Assembly (NCBI RefSeq): GCF_009363715.1
Contig: NZ_CP045405.1
Span: 1-64,000, forward strand
DNA: 64,000 nt
Reading direction: 5' to 3'
From: Roseovarius sp. THAF9
GTDB taxonomy: Bacteria; Pseudomonadota; Alphaproteobacteria; Rhodobacterales; Rhodobacteraceae
The position numbers and the translations under genes were made by a program. The notes beneath the pieces were generated by a model, which ran no database searches, was not told the origin of the DNA, and worked only from the letters and a program-made list of their open reading frames with translations. Below, one piece after another: positions 1 through 8,881 of the stretch; position 1 is the stretch's first letter; each line of letters starts with the position of its first letter.

Positions 1-1194
1 ATGAGCGAAGCAGAACAGGATCTAGATATCGCTATCGGGCACTACGCGGAGCTTCTCGCGTCGAACCTGCATGCTCAGCGCGCTGCACACTTCCCACCAG
101 ATGCAAAGAAGGTGATGCGCACTTTGACCAGCGGCGAAGCTGCTGAGCTCCTTGGCGTCGACCATACCTATCTTCGGAAGCTTCATCGAGAAGGAAAGAT
201 CGTTGACGTCGAGACGACGGCTGGAAGTCATCGCCGCTATACGCTCGACGATATCTGGGAAATCCGGCAGACGCTTGAAGGAAACGCAAAAAAGTCTGGA
301 ACTTATGTGCCTGGACGTCGCGACGGTGACGAGCTTCAAGTCATTTCAGTGGTGAACTTCAAGGGCGGGTCCGGCAAAACGACGACGTCTGCTCACCTCG
401 CTCAGCGCTTGGCGCTCAAGGGGTACAGGGTTCTTGCGATCGATCTCGATCCCCAAGCATCTCTTTCGGCACTTCACGGAATCCAGCCAGAACTCGACCT
501 CATGGAGGGCGGAACCCTCTATGATGCTGTTCGCTATGACGATCCGGTTCCGATCGCCGAAGTGATCCGCAAGACCTACATCCGCGGCCTTGATCTTATC
601 CCGGGCAACCTTGAACTCATGGAGTTCGAGCACGAGACGCCTGCTGCGATCCAGCGAGGCGGAGCGAAGGCGTTCTTCGCGAGAGTTCATGACGCACTCG
701 ATAGCGTTGAAGCGAACTACGACGTTGTTGTGATCGACTGTCCGCCGCAGCTTGGTTTCTTGACGATGTCAGCACTTTCCGCGTCCTCGGGTGTCTTCGT
801 GACGGTTCACCCGCAGATGCTTGACCTTATGTCGATGTCCCAATTCCTGCGAATGACTGCGGATCTCCTTGGAGTAATCAGGGATGCAGGCGCAAATCTG
901 CGCTTCGATTGGCTTCGCTTTTTGCCAACGCGATACAAAGTCGGCGACGCGCCACAGACCGAAGTCATTGCCTTCATTCGCGGGCTCTTTGGGAGGTCGG
1001 TCCTGACCAATCACATGGTTGAGTCGACCGCAATTTCTGATGCCGGCTTGACCAAGCAAACGCTCTACGAAGCTGACAAGAAGGACTTCACGCGTCAGAC
1101 GTTTGATCGTGCAATCGAATCTATGAATGCAGTGAACGATGAGATCGCTGAAATCATCCAGAACACATGGGGGCGGAATGGCAAGAAAGCCTAA
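1..1194 (+). CDS. repA: RepA, ParA-type partition ATPase of a RepABC plasmid
   Basis: RepA is the ParA-like ATPase that segregates RepABC plasmids and, with RepB, represses the operon. The 397-residue product has an N-terminal helix-turn-helix region (about residues 42-90, including GEAAELLGVDHTYLRKLHRE) and a deviant Walker A motif KGGSGKTT at residues 121-128, followed by ALDLDPQ-type and VVIDCPP motifs expected of ParA. Length is typical for plasmid RepA. It starts with the first base of the window, so its promoter lies outside; this also suggests the replicon was linearised here. Its 3' end overlaps repB by 17 bp, showing translational coupling. The family call is secure; the exact RepABC compatibility group was not determined. 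Confidence 0.97.
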   Translation: MSEAEQDLDIAIGHYAELLASNLHAQRAAHFPPDAKKVMRTLTSGEAAELLGVDHTYLRKLHREGKIVDVETTAGSHRRYTLDDIWEIRQTLEGNAKKSGTYVPGRRDGDELQVISVVNFKGGSGKTTTSAHLAQRLALKGYRVLAIDLDPQASLSALHGIQPELDLMEGGTLYDAVRYDDPVPIAEVIRKTYIRGLDLIPGNLELMEFEHETPAAIQRGGAKAFFARVHDALDSVEANYDVVVIDCPPQLGFLTMSALSASSGVFVTVHPQMLDLMSMSQFLRMTADLLGVIRDAGANLRFDWLRFLPTRYKVGDAPQTEVIAFIRGLFGRSVLTNHMVESTAISDAGLTKQTLYEADKKDFTRQTFDRAIESMNAVNDEIAEIIQNTWGRNGKKA

Positions 1195-2107
1195 ACTTGG
1201 CCTGCCGCTGCAGACCCTTCGCAACGCTCCTGACGCTCTTGAAGGGCGCCGACTGCGTGGCGGTGTATTTGAGATCGATCCGGCGCAGATTGTTACCGAA
1301 GAACGGTTGGATGATCGGCTTCAGATTGACGTTGAGGGCCTGAAGAACTCTATTTCCAAGAACGGTCAGCGTGTGCCTGTCTTGGTCCGCCCGCTGGAAG
1401 GCGATCGCTACAACCTGATCTACGGCCGAAGACGCCTGGAAGCATGTCGCGAGCTCGGTATCAAAGTTCGAGCCATCGTCACGGAAGTTGAGGGTAATCA
1501 AGCGCTTCGAGATCAGCTTCTCGAGAACCAAGAGCGTCGTGATCTGAGCTTTATTGAACGTGCGCTTGTAGCGACGGCGCTTCTAGACGGCGATCATTTG
1601 GAAGGGGCTGAGCGCACCAATCGTGGTGTCGCCGAAGTCCTTAACCTCCACGAGGCGGGGGTTTCACAGCTTTTGAGTGTCGTTCGGACGGTCGGCGAGG
1701 ATCTCATCCAGGCAATTGGTGCAGCTCCTGGGATTGGTCGACCGAGATGGGAAGAGCTCAAAAAGGCTTTGGGTGCCTACGACGGTGATCGAGGCCAACT
1801 GCAAACCGTAGCTCATGCAGCCAAGTCCGAAAGTTCCGGCTCGGTCGATGAGGTTTCTGAGCGTGCGTTTCTCGCAGTTCTGGCAGCTGCAAAGAGCGCA
1901 GAGAAGAAAGTAAGCCCGTCTAGAAAGGGTGTGCCTGCTTTGGCGATCCCCGGTGTTGGAGCTGCGACGGTCAAGACCGGCCGCCAAGGCAAGCAGCTCA
2001 AACTTGATCTAACTACAGATGAACCTGATTTTATTAGCTGGTTGGAGGGCAACGCCCTAAAGCTGATTACCGAGCTTCATGAGCGCTGGAAGCGTTCAGG
2101 AGACTGA
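1178..2107 (+). CDS. repB: RepB, ParB-type centromere-binding protein
   Basis: RepB binds parS-like palindromes and works with RepA in plasmid partition. The ATG at 1178 (MARKPKLGLP) is preferred over an upstream in-frame start because RepB proteins begin like this and the gene then overlaps the end of repA. The 309-residue product has a ParB/Srx-like domain with YGRRRLEACRELG and ENQERRDLSFIERA boxes, then a central helix-turn-helix (GVAEVLNLHEAGVSQLLSV) and the RepB-specific C-terminal region. The likely targets are the two palindromes just after repC (3528-3543 and 3574-3589). It is the second gene of the repABC operon. Confidence 0.96.
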   Translation: MARKPKLGLPLQTLRNAPDALEGRRLRGGVFEIDPAQIVTEERLDDRLQIDVEGLKNSISKNGQRVPVLVRPLEGDRYNLIYGRRRLEACRELGIKVRAIVTEVEGNQALRDQLLENQERRDLSFIERALVATALLDGDHLEGAERTNRGVAEVLNLHEAGVSQLLSVVRTVGEDLIQAIGAAPGIGRPRWEELKKALGAYDGDRGQLQTVAHAAKSESSGSVDEVSERAFLAVLAAAKSAEKKVSPSRKGVPALAIPGVGAATVKTGRQGKQLKLDLTTDEPDFISWLEGNALKLITELHERWKRSGD

Positions 2108-2150
2108 GGAAGAGCAACCAACAAGAAGGAGGCACGATACAGGCAAAAAG

Positions 2151-2235
2151 AAAAAGGCCCCGAGAAGCTAGCTTCACGAGACCTTTGTAAGGTTTCGCAC
2201 CGGGATCAGCCCGCTACAAAATCTCAGTTTTCGCA
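2151..2235 (-). ncRNA. Counter-transcribed RNA (ctRNA) between repB and repC
   Basis: RepABC plasmids encode a small antisense RNA in the repB-repC gap that inhibits RepC expression and sets incompatibility. On - there is a promoter-like pair, TTGCGG (complement of 2265-2270) and TACATT (complement of 2242-2247), separated by exactly 17 bp. It is followed by an RNA of about 80 nt. The RNA ends in a hairpin whose arms are 2171-2183 and 2156-2168, nearly perfectly paired with two G-U pairs and one mismatch, followed by five T residues (2155-2151). Position, strand and terminator all match the family. The transcript start is estimated from the -10 box, not measured. Confidence 0.8.
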
Positions 2236-2320
2236 CTTCTGAATGTAGCGTTCTGGCCCCTACCCCGCAAGCGCAAAGCGATTCGCGGGCCCTAGAATTT
2301 TTGTCTTCGTGGACATTTTC

Positions 2321-3532
2321 ATGGAGTACACACCAATTTCGCCGTTTATGCGGCCGATTTCGCACGCCCATTTGCGCGTCATTGAGCGACCCGAGGCATC
2401 TGTTCCAGCCAGACCCATTAACAAGTGGGAACTCCTGCGCGAGCTCTCCAAGGCGCAAGCGGCCTTTGGGGTCTCGGAACGTGATCTGACGGTTTTGCAG
2501 GGACTCCTCAGCTTCTTTCCGGACGATGCGCTTGGCGGGAACGCGGAGATGGTCGTCTTCCCCTCGAATAAGGCGATCTGCGAGCGCCTGAATGGCATGC
2601 CGTGCTCAACGATGCGTCGTCACCTCGCGCGTCTCGTCGAGGCTGGTTTGCTCCAGCGGCGTGATAGCCCCAATGGGAAGCGCTACGTCCGCAAGCACGG
2701 CGAAGACCGCGTTGCCTTTGGCTTCGATCTTTCCCCGCTCTACTGCCAGTCTGAGGAGATAGCACGGGCTGCAGAGGCCGTACGTGAGGCTGAGGAGCGC
2801 GTCCGGCGCCTGAGAGAGGTCGTAAGCCTCATGCGACGCGATCTCGCGGCTCTCGCGGAGTTCGGAGACGAGATGCAGCCAGACCTAGGCTTCTGGGATC
2901 AGCTTCGCGACAAGGCCGCCCTCACAGCCCGCGCGCTTCGTCGCAAGCTTTCAATTGAGGATCTCGCGGCTTATCGAGCTGACCTTGAAGCTCTCCTTGA
3001 CCAGGCACGCAACATCATTGATGGCCCTGAAACAGAAGAAATGAACACCAATGATGCCCAATCTGAGCGTCACCGTCATAATTCAAATAAAGAATCTATA
3101 GATCTTGAACCTGCTTTAGAAAAAAGCGGGGCGGCGGCGGGTGCGCCAGATGTGGATACGAATGAGCCGGTGGCTGACGTTGATGAACAGGACACAAGAC
3201 ACCTGCCAAAGATCCCGCTCCACCTAGTGATCGCGGCATGTCCCTCGCTCAAAACCTTCTACCAAGGTGAGGTCCGGCATTGGCATCAGCTTTTCGATGC
3301 GGCGTGCCATGTGCGCCCAGCCATGGGCATCAGTGCGTCTGCATGGGAAGAAGCACAGCAGTTCATGGGTCCGGAGCAAGCATCGATCGTCGTTGCCGCC
3401 ATGCTGGAACGCTTTGCCGACATAAGATCGCCTGGTGGATACTTGCGAGCTCTGACTGCCAAAGCCGCGGCAGGCGAGTTTTCCTGTGGCCCAATGGTCA
3501 TGGCATTGATTGGCCGGCGGAACGCGGCTTAA
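2321..3532 (+). CDS. repC: RepC, replication initiator of the RepABC plasmid
   Basis: RepC is the initiator protein; in studied plasmids the origin lies within the repC gene. The 403-residue product begins MEYTPISPFMRPISHAHL and carries the RepC N-terminal winged-helix region, with STMRRHLARLVEAGLLQRR (about residues 93-111) as recognition helix. An acidic, charged linker (about 230-290) and a conserved C-terminal region ending ALIGRRNAA follow. The ATG at 2321 is chosen over an in-frame GTG at 2309 because RepC proteins start with this motif. The 213-bp leader before it carries the ctRNA on the opposite strand, so RepC is likely controlled by antisense attenuation. A parS-like palindrome overlaps its stop codon. 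Confidence 0.96.
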   Translation: MEYTPISPFMRPISHAHLRVIERPEASVPARPINKWELLRELSKAQAAFGVSERDLTVLQGLLSFFPDDALGGNAEMVVFPSNKAICERLNGMPCSTMRRHLARLVEAGLLQRRDSPNGKRYVRKHGEDRVAFGFDLSPLYCQSEEIARAAEAVREAEERVRRLREVVSLMRRDLAALAEFGDEMQPDLGFWDQLRDKAALTARALRRKLSIEDLAAYRADLEALLDQARNIIDGPETEEMNTNDAQSERHRHNSNKESIDLEPALEKSGAAAGAPDVDTNEPVADVDEQDTRHLPKIPLHLVIAACPSLKTFYQGEVRHWHQLFDAACHVRPAMGISASAWEEAQQFMGPEQASIVVAAMLERFADIRSPGGYLRALTAKAAAGEFSCGPMVMALIGRRNAA

Positions 3533-3543
3533 CAGCTGTTAAA
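3528..3543. promoter_or_regulatory. parS-like palindrome 1, overlapping the repC stop
   Basis: The core TTAACAGCTGTTAA (3529-3542) is a perfect 14-bp palindrome overlapping the repC stop codon. It fits the known RepABC partition-site pattern GTTNNCNGCNGNNAAC except at the outermost bases. A second copy lies 46 bp downstream. RepB is the expected binder. Confidence 0.8.
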
Positions 3544-3573
3544 CTCCGATCGCGTGCGGCCGACATGGCATAA

Positions 3574-3589
3574 CTTAACAGCTGTTAAG
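3574..3589. promoter_or_regulatory. parS-like palindrome 2, downstream of repC
   Basis: CTTAACAGCTGTTAAG is a perfect 16-bp palindrome that repeats the core of the site at 3529-3542. Two identical cores 46 bp apart directly after repC form a plausible centromere for RepA-RepB partition. No third copy was noticed in the window, but the search was by eye. Confidence 0.8.
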
Positions 3590-3616
3590 TAGGCTTTCGG
3601 CACACAAACGGTTTTC

Positions 3617-3634
3617 GAGAGAGAGAGAGAGAGA
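3617..3634. repeat. (GA)9 microsatellite
   Basis: Nine uninterrupted GA units lie 28 bp after the second parS-like palindrome. This is a simple-sequence repeat in the non-coding stretch following repABC. It could vary in length by slippage. No function is evident. Confidence 0.85.
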
Positions 3635-4761
3635 AAAGTTAGGGGGGTGAGGTGTGGCGGATTTTGAGATCGTGAAAGTGGCTGTCGCCTGCGTCGCGGA
3701 GAAGATCTGATGACGAGGGCATCCAGATCATCATGATAAAACCTCAGCTGGTGACCATTGCTGCTAGTAGCGCAAATGCGGCTGGCGAAGAACATACAGA
3801 GCGTTGCGCTGCAGCCAACCTAGCAGTTGCGCGCCTCCGCGGCCACTGCCCTTTTCGATGTCTGGGATCTGATGATGAATACCCTCAACAATTGGCTCTA
3901 CGCAATCCGGCGCCTGCTGACGGCGATTTGGGTCCTGGCCTCGGATCTTCGCTTGGCCTTCATTGGTGCTAATGCCTGAGAGGTAGGTTGTGGATGTCTG
4001 TTGCATGATATCGTGGCTACGGGCCGTACTGCACAAGGAGCAGACGATCGATGGTGAACAAAACCGTTTGACCAAGGGCTCGATCCTCGAATTCCCTCGC
4101 GCGGGGAAGGGGAAGGCGTAACTTCTCAGTCACTTCAATAATGGCGACATGGCGAGCGAGGCCAGCGGCTCCTCAAGCGCAACAGCTGGTTGCCAACGGT
4201 CCCGCGTTCCGCTGATTTAGTCGTAGTGGACGACGAGGACATCGCAGAACAGTGGGTGCAACTCAATCTCTTGATTTCATGACACCCGAACTCTTCAAAA
4301 GATTGCATTGATGTTGGCTGCGGAATGATCTAATCCATCCGTTGGGTGAAAACGATTTAATAACAATGAGTTATTGTGTTTTTTAGTGTTCGCGATGAGA
4401 AATCATGCCCAAAACAGCCATCATCGACATGGTTTCCCTTTCCAGGGTTCCGATCCGCTACATCGGCGGGAAGCCAAAGCATCAGCAGGCTTTACGAAGA
4501 AGTTGGCAGTTGCGGGCCGATTGAGCGGTTTGGGCTATCTCGTGAGGAAGAAACCGCCACAGGTCTAGCCGATGGGCCCTGTGGAAGTTCTGATCCCTTT
4601 GTACCGGTACAGTTCGGTGGCGGTTGGGTGTTTCATGGGTTTGGTCCACGAAAAGTAAAAGTGTTCTTCGGGTTTTGTGACTGACGGATGAGGGCCTTTG
4701 GGGTCCCTCAAATGGGTCCGGGCCGGGTTCCGGTCTGTTTTTCCGTATGAAGGGCATTCCC
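3635..4761. other. Long non-coding stretch after repABC
   Basis: About 1.1 kb without a convincing gene. Reading frames here lack family resemblance, good start sites and consistent codon use. One tiny ORF (3872-3979, 35 codons, starting MMNTLNNWLYAIRRLL) encodes an amphipathic, hydrophobic peptide and may be the tail of a decayed gene. A short inverted repeat AATAAC/GTTATT lies near 4357-4373. The stretch may hold decayed sequence or incompatibility elements. Confidence 0.5.
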
Positions 4762-5232
4762 ATGCAAACAGGTGTCTTGCGCGTGTTGCGCGCCACCGCC
4801 GCCTCGTGGTGGCGGCATAGAGAGCTGCGCCGAACCGGCGAGACGGAGCTGGCACGGCAGCTCGAGCGGAAAGCCGTTCTCCGCGATCTCGGCTATCTCA
4901 GGCAGGCTGCAACGCTGCCGAATGCCCATGTGATCTGCGGAGAGGGCGGCTCGTTCCTCCATCTCGGTTCGACCACCGTGTCGACCTTCGCGCCGATCGA
5001 GCGCTTTTCCTTGGCCGCCCTCGCGGTCGCACGAGGAACCCCGTTCATCGATATTCTTCCCGTCACCGATGTCATCGCTTTCGCGACCCTGCCGCGGGTG
5101 ACGCGGGACGGATCGCTCGACCCTGAGCATTCGGGTGCCGGCAAGTGCGTCTCGCTGACCACCTACATCGACATAGTCGAAAAGCTCGGTGCCAAGATCG
5201 CCAACGATCCTCGGCCCCGTCGGACAACCTGA
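4762..5232 (+). CDS. Hypothetical protein opening the accessory module
   Basis: This 156-residue soluble protein is not recognised. It has an arginine-rich helical N-terminus (WWRHRELRRTGETELARQLE) followed by a beta-rich segment with SFLHLGSTTVSTFAPIERF. No catalytic motif is visible. The ATG at 4762 is chosen because GAAGGG lies nine bases upstream, matching the GGAA...CCCATG leader seen before other genes of this module; an ATG at 4747 is the alternative. It lies directly upstream of the ArdC-like gene with a 39-bp gap and is probably co-transcribed with it. Confidence 0.75.
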   Translation: MQTGVLRVLRATAASWWRHRELRRTGETELARQLERKAVLRDLGYLRQAATLPNAHVICGEGGSFLHLGSTTVSTFAPIERFSLAALAVARGTPFIDILPVTDVIAFATLPRVTRDGSLDPEHSGAGKCVSLTTYIDIVEKLGAKIANDPRPRRTT

Positions 5233-5271
5233 TCCCCAAACTTCTTACTAACACACGAAAGGATGCCAACC

Positions 5272-6210
5272 ATGGCCCGATCCCGCACGCCAAAATTCGA
5301 TGCCTCCGAGGTCATCACCAACGAAATCATCCGCATTATCGAGCGCGGCGTTCTGCCGTGGCGCAAGCCCTGGACCGCAGGCGGCAGCTCTCGCCCCCTG
5401 CGCGTCGGCGGTGAGCCCTATCAGGGGGTCAACAACTTCCTGCTGACGATGCGCACCGTGATGGCGGGCCACAGCTCACCCTTCTGGATGACGCTGCCGC
5501 AGGCCAATGCCTTGGACGCAAAGATCCGCAAGGGCGAGAAGTCCTCTGTCGTTGTCTACTATGGTCAAAGCCGGAAAGACGCCGACGGCGAGGATGACCA
5601 CAGCGAAGACAATGCTCGCTCCGAGGAGGCCCGCATCTTCCGCTTCCAGAAATCCTACCGCGTGTTCAATGCCTGCCAGATCGAAGGCCTGCCTGACAGT
5701 TTCTACCCCGACCCGGAGCCAGTGCCTGAGCATCCGCCGTCCGAGCCCATCCCGCACATGCAGGCGTTTTTCGACGCCATCGACATCACGACCGTCTTCA
5801 CAGGAACGGAAGCGTACTATTTGCCGCCTGTAGACAAGGTGTTCATGCCATCCATTTCCAGGTTCGAGAACCCGCGGAATTTCTACGGGGTCTGGGCGCA
5901 TGAGCTGGCCCATGCCACCAAGGCACGGCACCGGCTGAACCGCAATTACGGCCTCTCGCGCTTCGGCAACACGGCCTATGCCCGCGAAGAGATCGTCGCC
6001 GAGCTGACCTCGGTGTTCCTTGGCCAGACGCTCGGCTTCACAGCGCATACGCTCGAGATCAACGCGGCGTATCTCTACAACTGGCTACGGGTTCTGCGCT
6101 CTGACAAGAACGCGATCTTCAAGCACGCCGCCGATGCGCAGCGCGCCTGTGATTACCTGATCGCACGGTCGGACGCGGGTAGGGCAGGGGTGGGCGCCCA
6201 GGCCGCTTGA
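5272..6210 (+). CDS. ardC: ArdC-like antirestriction protein / zincin metallopeptidase
   Basis: ArdC-family proteins bind single-stranded DNA and protect incoming plasmid DNA from host restriction during conjugation. The 312-residue product has the N-terminal ssDNA-binding domain (EVITNEIIRIIERGVLPWRKPW, with GVNNFLL and KIRKGEKSSVVVYYG). A C-terminal zinc metalloprotease-like domain carries HELAH at about residues 209-213 and GREEIVAEL-type glutamate ligand sequence (AREEIVAELTSVFL). The usual length is about 300 residues. The ATG at 5272 follows a GAAAGG ribosome-binding site. It would act in the recipient soon after transfer, matching its place on a conjugative plasmid. Confidence 0.92.
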   Translation: MARSRTPKFDASEVITNEIIRIIERGVLPWRKPWTAGGSSRPLRVGGEPYQGVNNFLLTMRTVMAGHSSPFWMTLPQANALDAKIRKGEKSSVVVYYGQSRKDADGEDDHSEDNARSEEARIFRFQKSYRVFNACQIEGLPDSFYPDPEPVPEHPPSEPIPHMQAFFDAIDITTVFTGTEAYYLPPVDKVFMPSISRFENPRNFYGVWAHELAHATKARHRLNRNYGLSRFGNTAYAREEIVAELTSVFLGQTLGFTAHTLEINAAYLYNWLRVLRSDKNAIFKHAADAQRACDYLIARSDAGRAGVGAQAA

Positions 6211-6279
6211 GCGATGTGGGACCGCAAAAGTTAAAGCGGGCTTTGGGAAGGGTGTTTCAACTTCTCAAAGGAATGTCCG

Positions 6280-6669
6280 ATGACCATCACCGCACAACGC
6301 CAGACAGACTGCCCTGATCCGAGTGTAATCGCGGCGCAAAACGACGCGTTTCGCAAGCTCGCTTGCCTCGGGGTGCCGCCTGCGCAGCCCATACAGGGCC
6401 GGATGCATGTGACCCGCTCGCTTATGGAGGCCGGTGACGGCTTCATGGCCGAGGCGGTGAAGGCCACGGGCATGTTCGAGACCTTCGATCCCGAGAACGA
6501 TCCCGAGGGATGGCATGATTTCGGGGCGGTCGATATCCGGGGCGAGACCGTGTTCTGGAAACTGGATTTGTACGAAGCCGATTCCGACTTCCGCTACGGG
6601 GCTGAGGCCCCGGACAATCCCGCCACCACCATGCGCGTGCTGACCATCATGCTGACGCGCGACTGGTAG
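6280..6669 (+). CDS. DUF3768 protein
   Basis: This 129-residue protein resembles the DUF3768 family, common on alphaproteobacterial plasmids next to ArdC and ParB-like genes. Visible features are the N-terminal IAAQNDAFRKLACLGVP segment and the centre DPENDPEGWHDFGAVDIRG, followed by VFWKLDLYEADSDFRYGAEAP and a closing MRVLTIMLTRDW. Its biochemical role is unknown. AAAGGA lies nine bases before the ATG. It is followed by a strong hairpin terminator, so it probably ends the ardC transcript. Confidence 0.85.
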   Translation: MTITAQRQTDCPDPSVIAAQNDAFRKLACLGVPPAQPIQGRMHVTRSLMEAGDGFMAEAVKATGMFETFDPENDPEGWHDFGAVDIRGETVFWKLDLYEADSDFRYGAEAPDNPATTMRVLTIMLTRDW

Positions 6670-6705
6670 GGCAGGGGACACCCCCTCCCGACACCCCTGG
6701 CGATG

Positions 6706-6743
6706 AAGGCCCACTGACCCCTCAAAGGGAGAGTGGGCCTTTT
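6706..6743 (+). terminator. Rho-independent terminator after the DUF3768 gene
   Basis: Arms AAGGCCCACT (6706-6715) and AGTGGGCCTT (6732-6741) pair perfectly over ten bases and run into a T tract. A second perfect hairpin, ATCCCCGG/CCGGGGAT (6753-6770), lies just downstream and belongs to the leader of the next gene. Confidence 0.8.
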
Positions 6744-6823
6744 GTCGTCGTGATCCCCGGTTCCGGGGATTGGCCGTGCGGAGGATCGCGCGGACCGCAT
6801 TCCAGCCATCGAGAAGGAAATCC

Positions 6824-8807
6824 CATGACCGCAAGTTTCAAACCCGTCTCCGTCGCCATCGGCGATCTGACAGCTCACCTCGCCAATGTGCGCAGCAACT
6901 CGCCGGAAACCTATGACCCCGAGAACATCGCCCATCTGAAGGCCAGTATCGCCGTTTTGGGTCTCCTGCAGCCGCTCTTGGTCCAGAAGCTCGACGGCAA
7001 GTACGCAGTGCTGGCCGGTGGCCGACGTCATGCCGCGCTGAAGGAGCTGGTCGCTGACAAGGCTGCCAAGGGTTTCACCGCGAAAACCAAGGTAGACTGC
7101 CGCCTCGTGCCGGACGACTGCGACGAAACCACGGCTCTGTCTCTCGCCGAGAACATCACGCAAGCCCCGATGAATGCCATCGACGAGTTCGAGGCTTTCG
7201 CCCGGATGATGGAAGTCGACGGCCAGACGCCCGAGACCATCGCAAGAACCTTCGGTACCACGGTCGCTGCCGTGAAGGGGCGTCTGCGCTATGGCCTGAT
7301 CCACCCCGATATCCGCGCCGCGGCCCGGGCCAAGGTGATCACGCTCGACACGATGAAGGCTTTTGCGGAGCATCCGAGCCAGGAGGTGCAGCGCGAAGTC
7401 TTCGAGGCGCTCACCAAGGAAGACAGCTACCTGCAGGCCTATACGGTCCGCCAGGCGCTCAAGTCCCGCGGCGTGCAGGTCAGCGACGATATCGGGGCCT
7501 TGGTGCGTGAGGACTATGAGGCCCGCGGCGGAGCGATCGCGGCCGATCTGCTGGAAGAGCATTCGGTGCTGGAAGACGCCGCGCTGGTCGAGACCATCCT
7601 GCTCGAGAAGCTCGGGGCTGCTGCCGAGGAGGCCCGTGCAAAACTCGGCTTTTCCTGGGCCGATGCGGTGGTGCGCTATGATTACGCGGCGATGGCCGAC
7701 TACGGCCGCGTCTATCCCGGCCCGATCGAGCCGGATGAAGCCGCCCAGAAGCACATTGATGAGATCACCGCCGAGCTCGACAAGCTTCAGCGCGAGATGG
7801 AGGATGAGGAGCTCGAGGACGACGCTTACAATGCCCTCTACGACCGCGTGGACGCTCTGGAAGAGGAAGCGCGCGACCTGCAGGAGGCGTATAGTGCCGA
7901 GGACCTTGCGCGCGCGGGCGTGATCGCCTCGTGGTCGAGTGGTCAGGTGACGCTCCATGTGGGTCTTGTGCGTCCAGAAGACACCTCAAAAGAGAAGGGC
8001 GCGTGCGGTGCCTCGAGTAGCCCGACGGGGGAAGAAGCCCCCGACCCGTGCGAGATCAGCTACCCGGCTTCACTGGCCGAGGACCTCAAGGCCGAGCGGG
8101 CGATGGCTCTCGGGGCCGCGATGGCGCTGCATCCGGAAGCCACGCTCGATCTGACGCTCTTCAAGCTGGTGAGCGATGTTCTGTGCAGCGGCTTGAGCGT
8201 CACGCAGGCGATCAAGATCGATGCCCGCACGGAATATCGCAGCCACGCCAAGATGGACGAGATCGACGCAACCTCGCTCGAGCAGGTGGCGGCGGCGCAT
8301 GATGCGCTCGATCTGTCCTGGCTCGATGACGCGCGTTCGCCTGCCGATCAGTTCGCGGCGTTCCGCGCGCTGGAGGCAGGCAAGAAGGCCAAGCTCGTGG
8401 CCTATGCCACGGCCAGCACGACGCAGTCCTGCTTCGCCCGGGACCGCCAGCGTGACAGCCTGATGCATGACTTCGAGAACGAGATCATGCCCGATATCCG
8501 CGCCCATTGGACGCCAAACGCGGCGCTCTTCAACCGCTTCAAGAAGGCCTGGCTCCTGAAGATCCTCGGCGAGGATCTGGGTCTGGCCCAGGAGGCGGTG
8601 ACGCTGGCCTCGTCGAGCAAGAAGGAGATCGTCGCCTTCTGCGACAAGCTCTTTGCTGAGCCCTTCGCCACACTCACGGACGCGCAGCGCGCTGCCGTGG
8701 CCGCCTGGTGCCCGCCGATGATGCAGACGGCCGGTGTCGCCTGTGATGAGGCGGAGCCAACCGCGGAATCTCCGGAGCCTGACAGCGAGGTCGCGCAAGC
8801 GGCCTGA
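6824..8807 (+). CDS. Large ParB-domain protein (ParB/RepB/Spo0J family)
   Basis: The 660-residue protein has an N-terminal ParB domain: NVRSNSPETYDPENIAHLKASI (about residues 21-42), AVLAGGRRHAAL (61-72) and SLAENITQAPMNAIDEFEAF. A helix-turn-helix like that of ParB follows (ETIARTFGTTVAAVKGRLRYG). The long C-terminal part, with acidic coiled-coil segments, is far larger than in a partition ParB. Such proteins are frequent accessory genes of alphaproteobacterial plasmids, distinct from RepB, with an unclear role (nuclease, regulator or DNA-binding factor). The ATG at 6824 follows AAGGAA. It stands alone between two hairpins, suggesting its own transcript. Confidence 0.88.
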
Positions 8808-8816
8808 GCCCTCAAG

Positions 8817-8850
8817 CGACCCGCGCAAGCCCTTCTGCCTGCGCGGGTCG
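8817..8850. promoter_or_regulatory. Perfect 11-bp hairpin between the ParB-like gene and the next gene
   Basis: CGACCCGCGCA (8817-8827) pairs perfectly with TGCGCGGGTCG (8840-8850) around a 12-base loop. There is no T tract, so it may be a weak terminator of the ParB-like gene, a leader structure for the next gene, or an mRNA processing and stability element. Confidence 0.6.
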
Positions 8851-8881
8851 ACCCTCCCACACTCAACGGAAAGACATCCCC

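Noticed and set aside
3764..4075. 103-codon open frame on - after repABC
   Set aside because: No recognisable family, poor start context and inconsistent composition; better described as non-coding.
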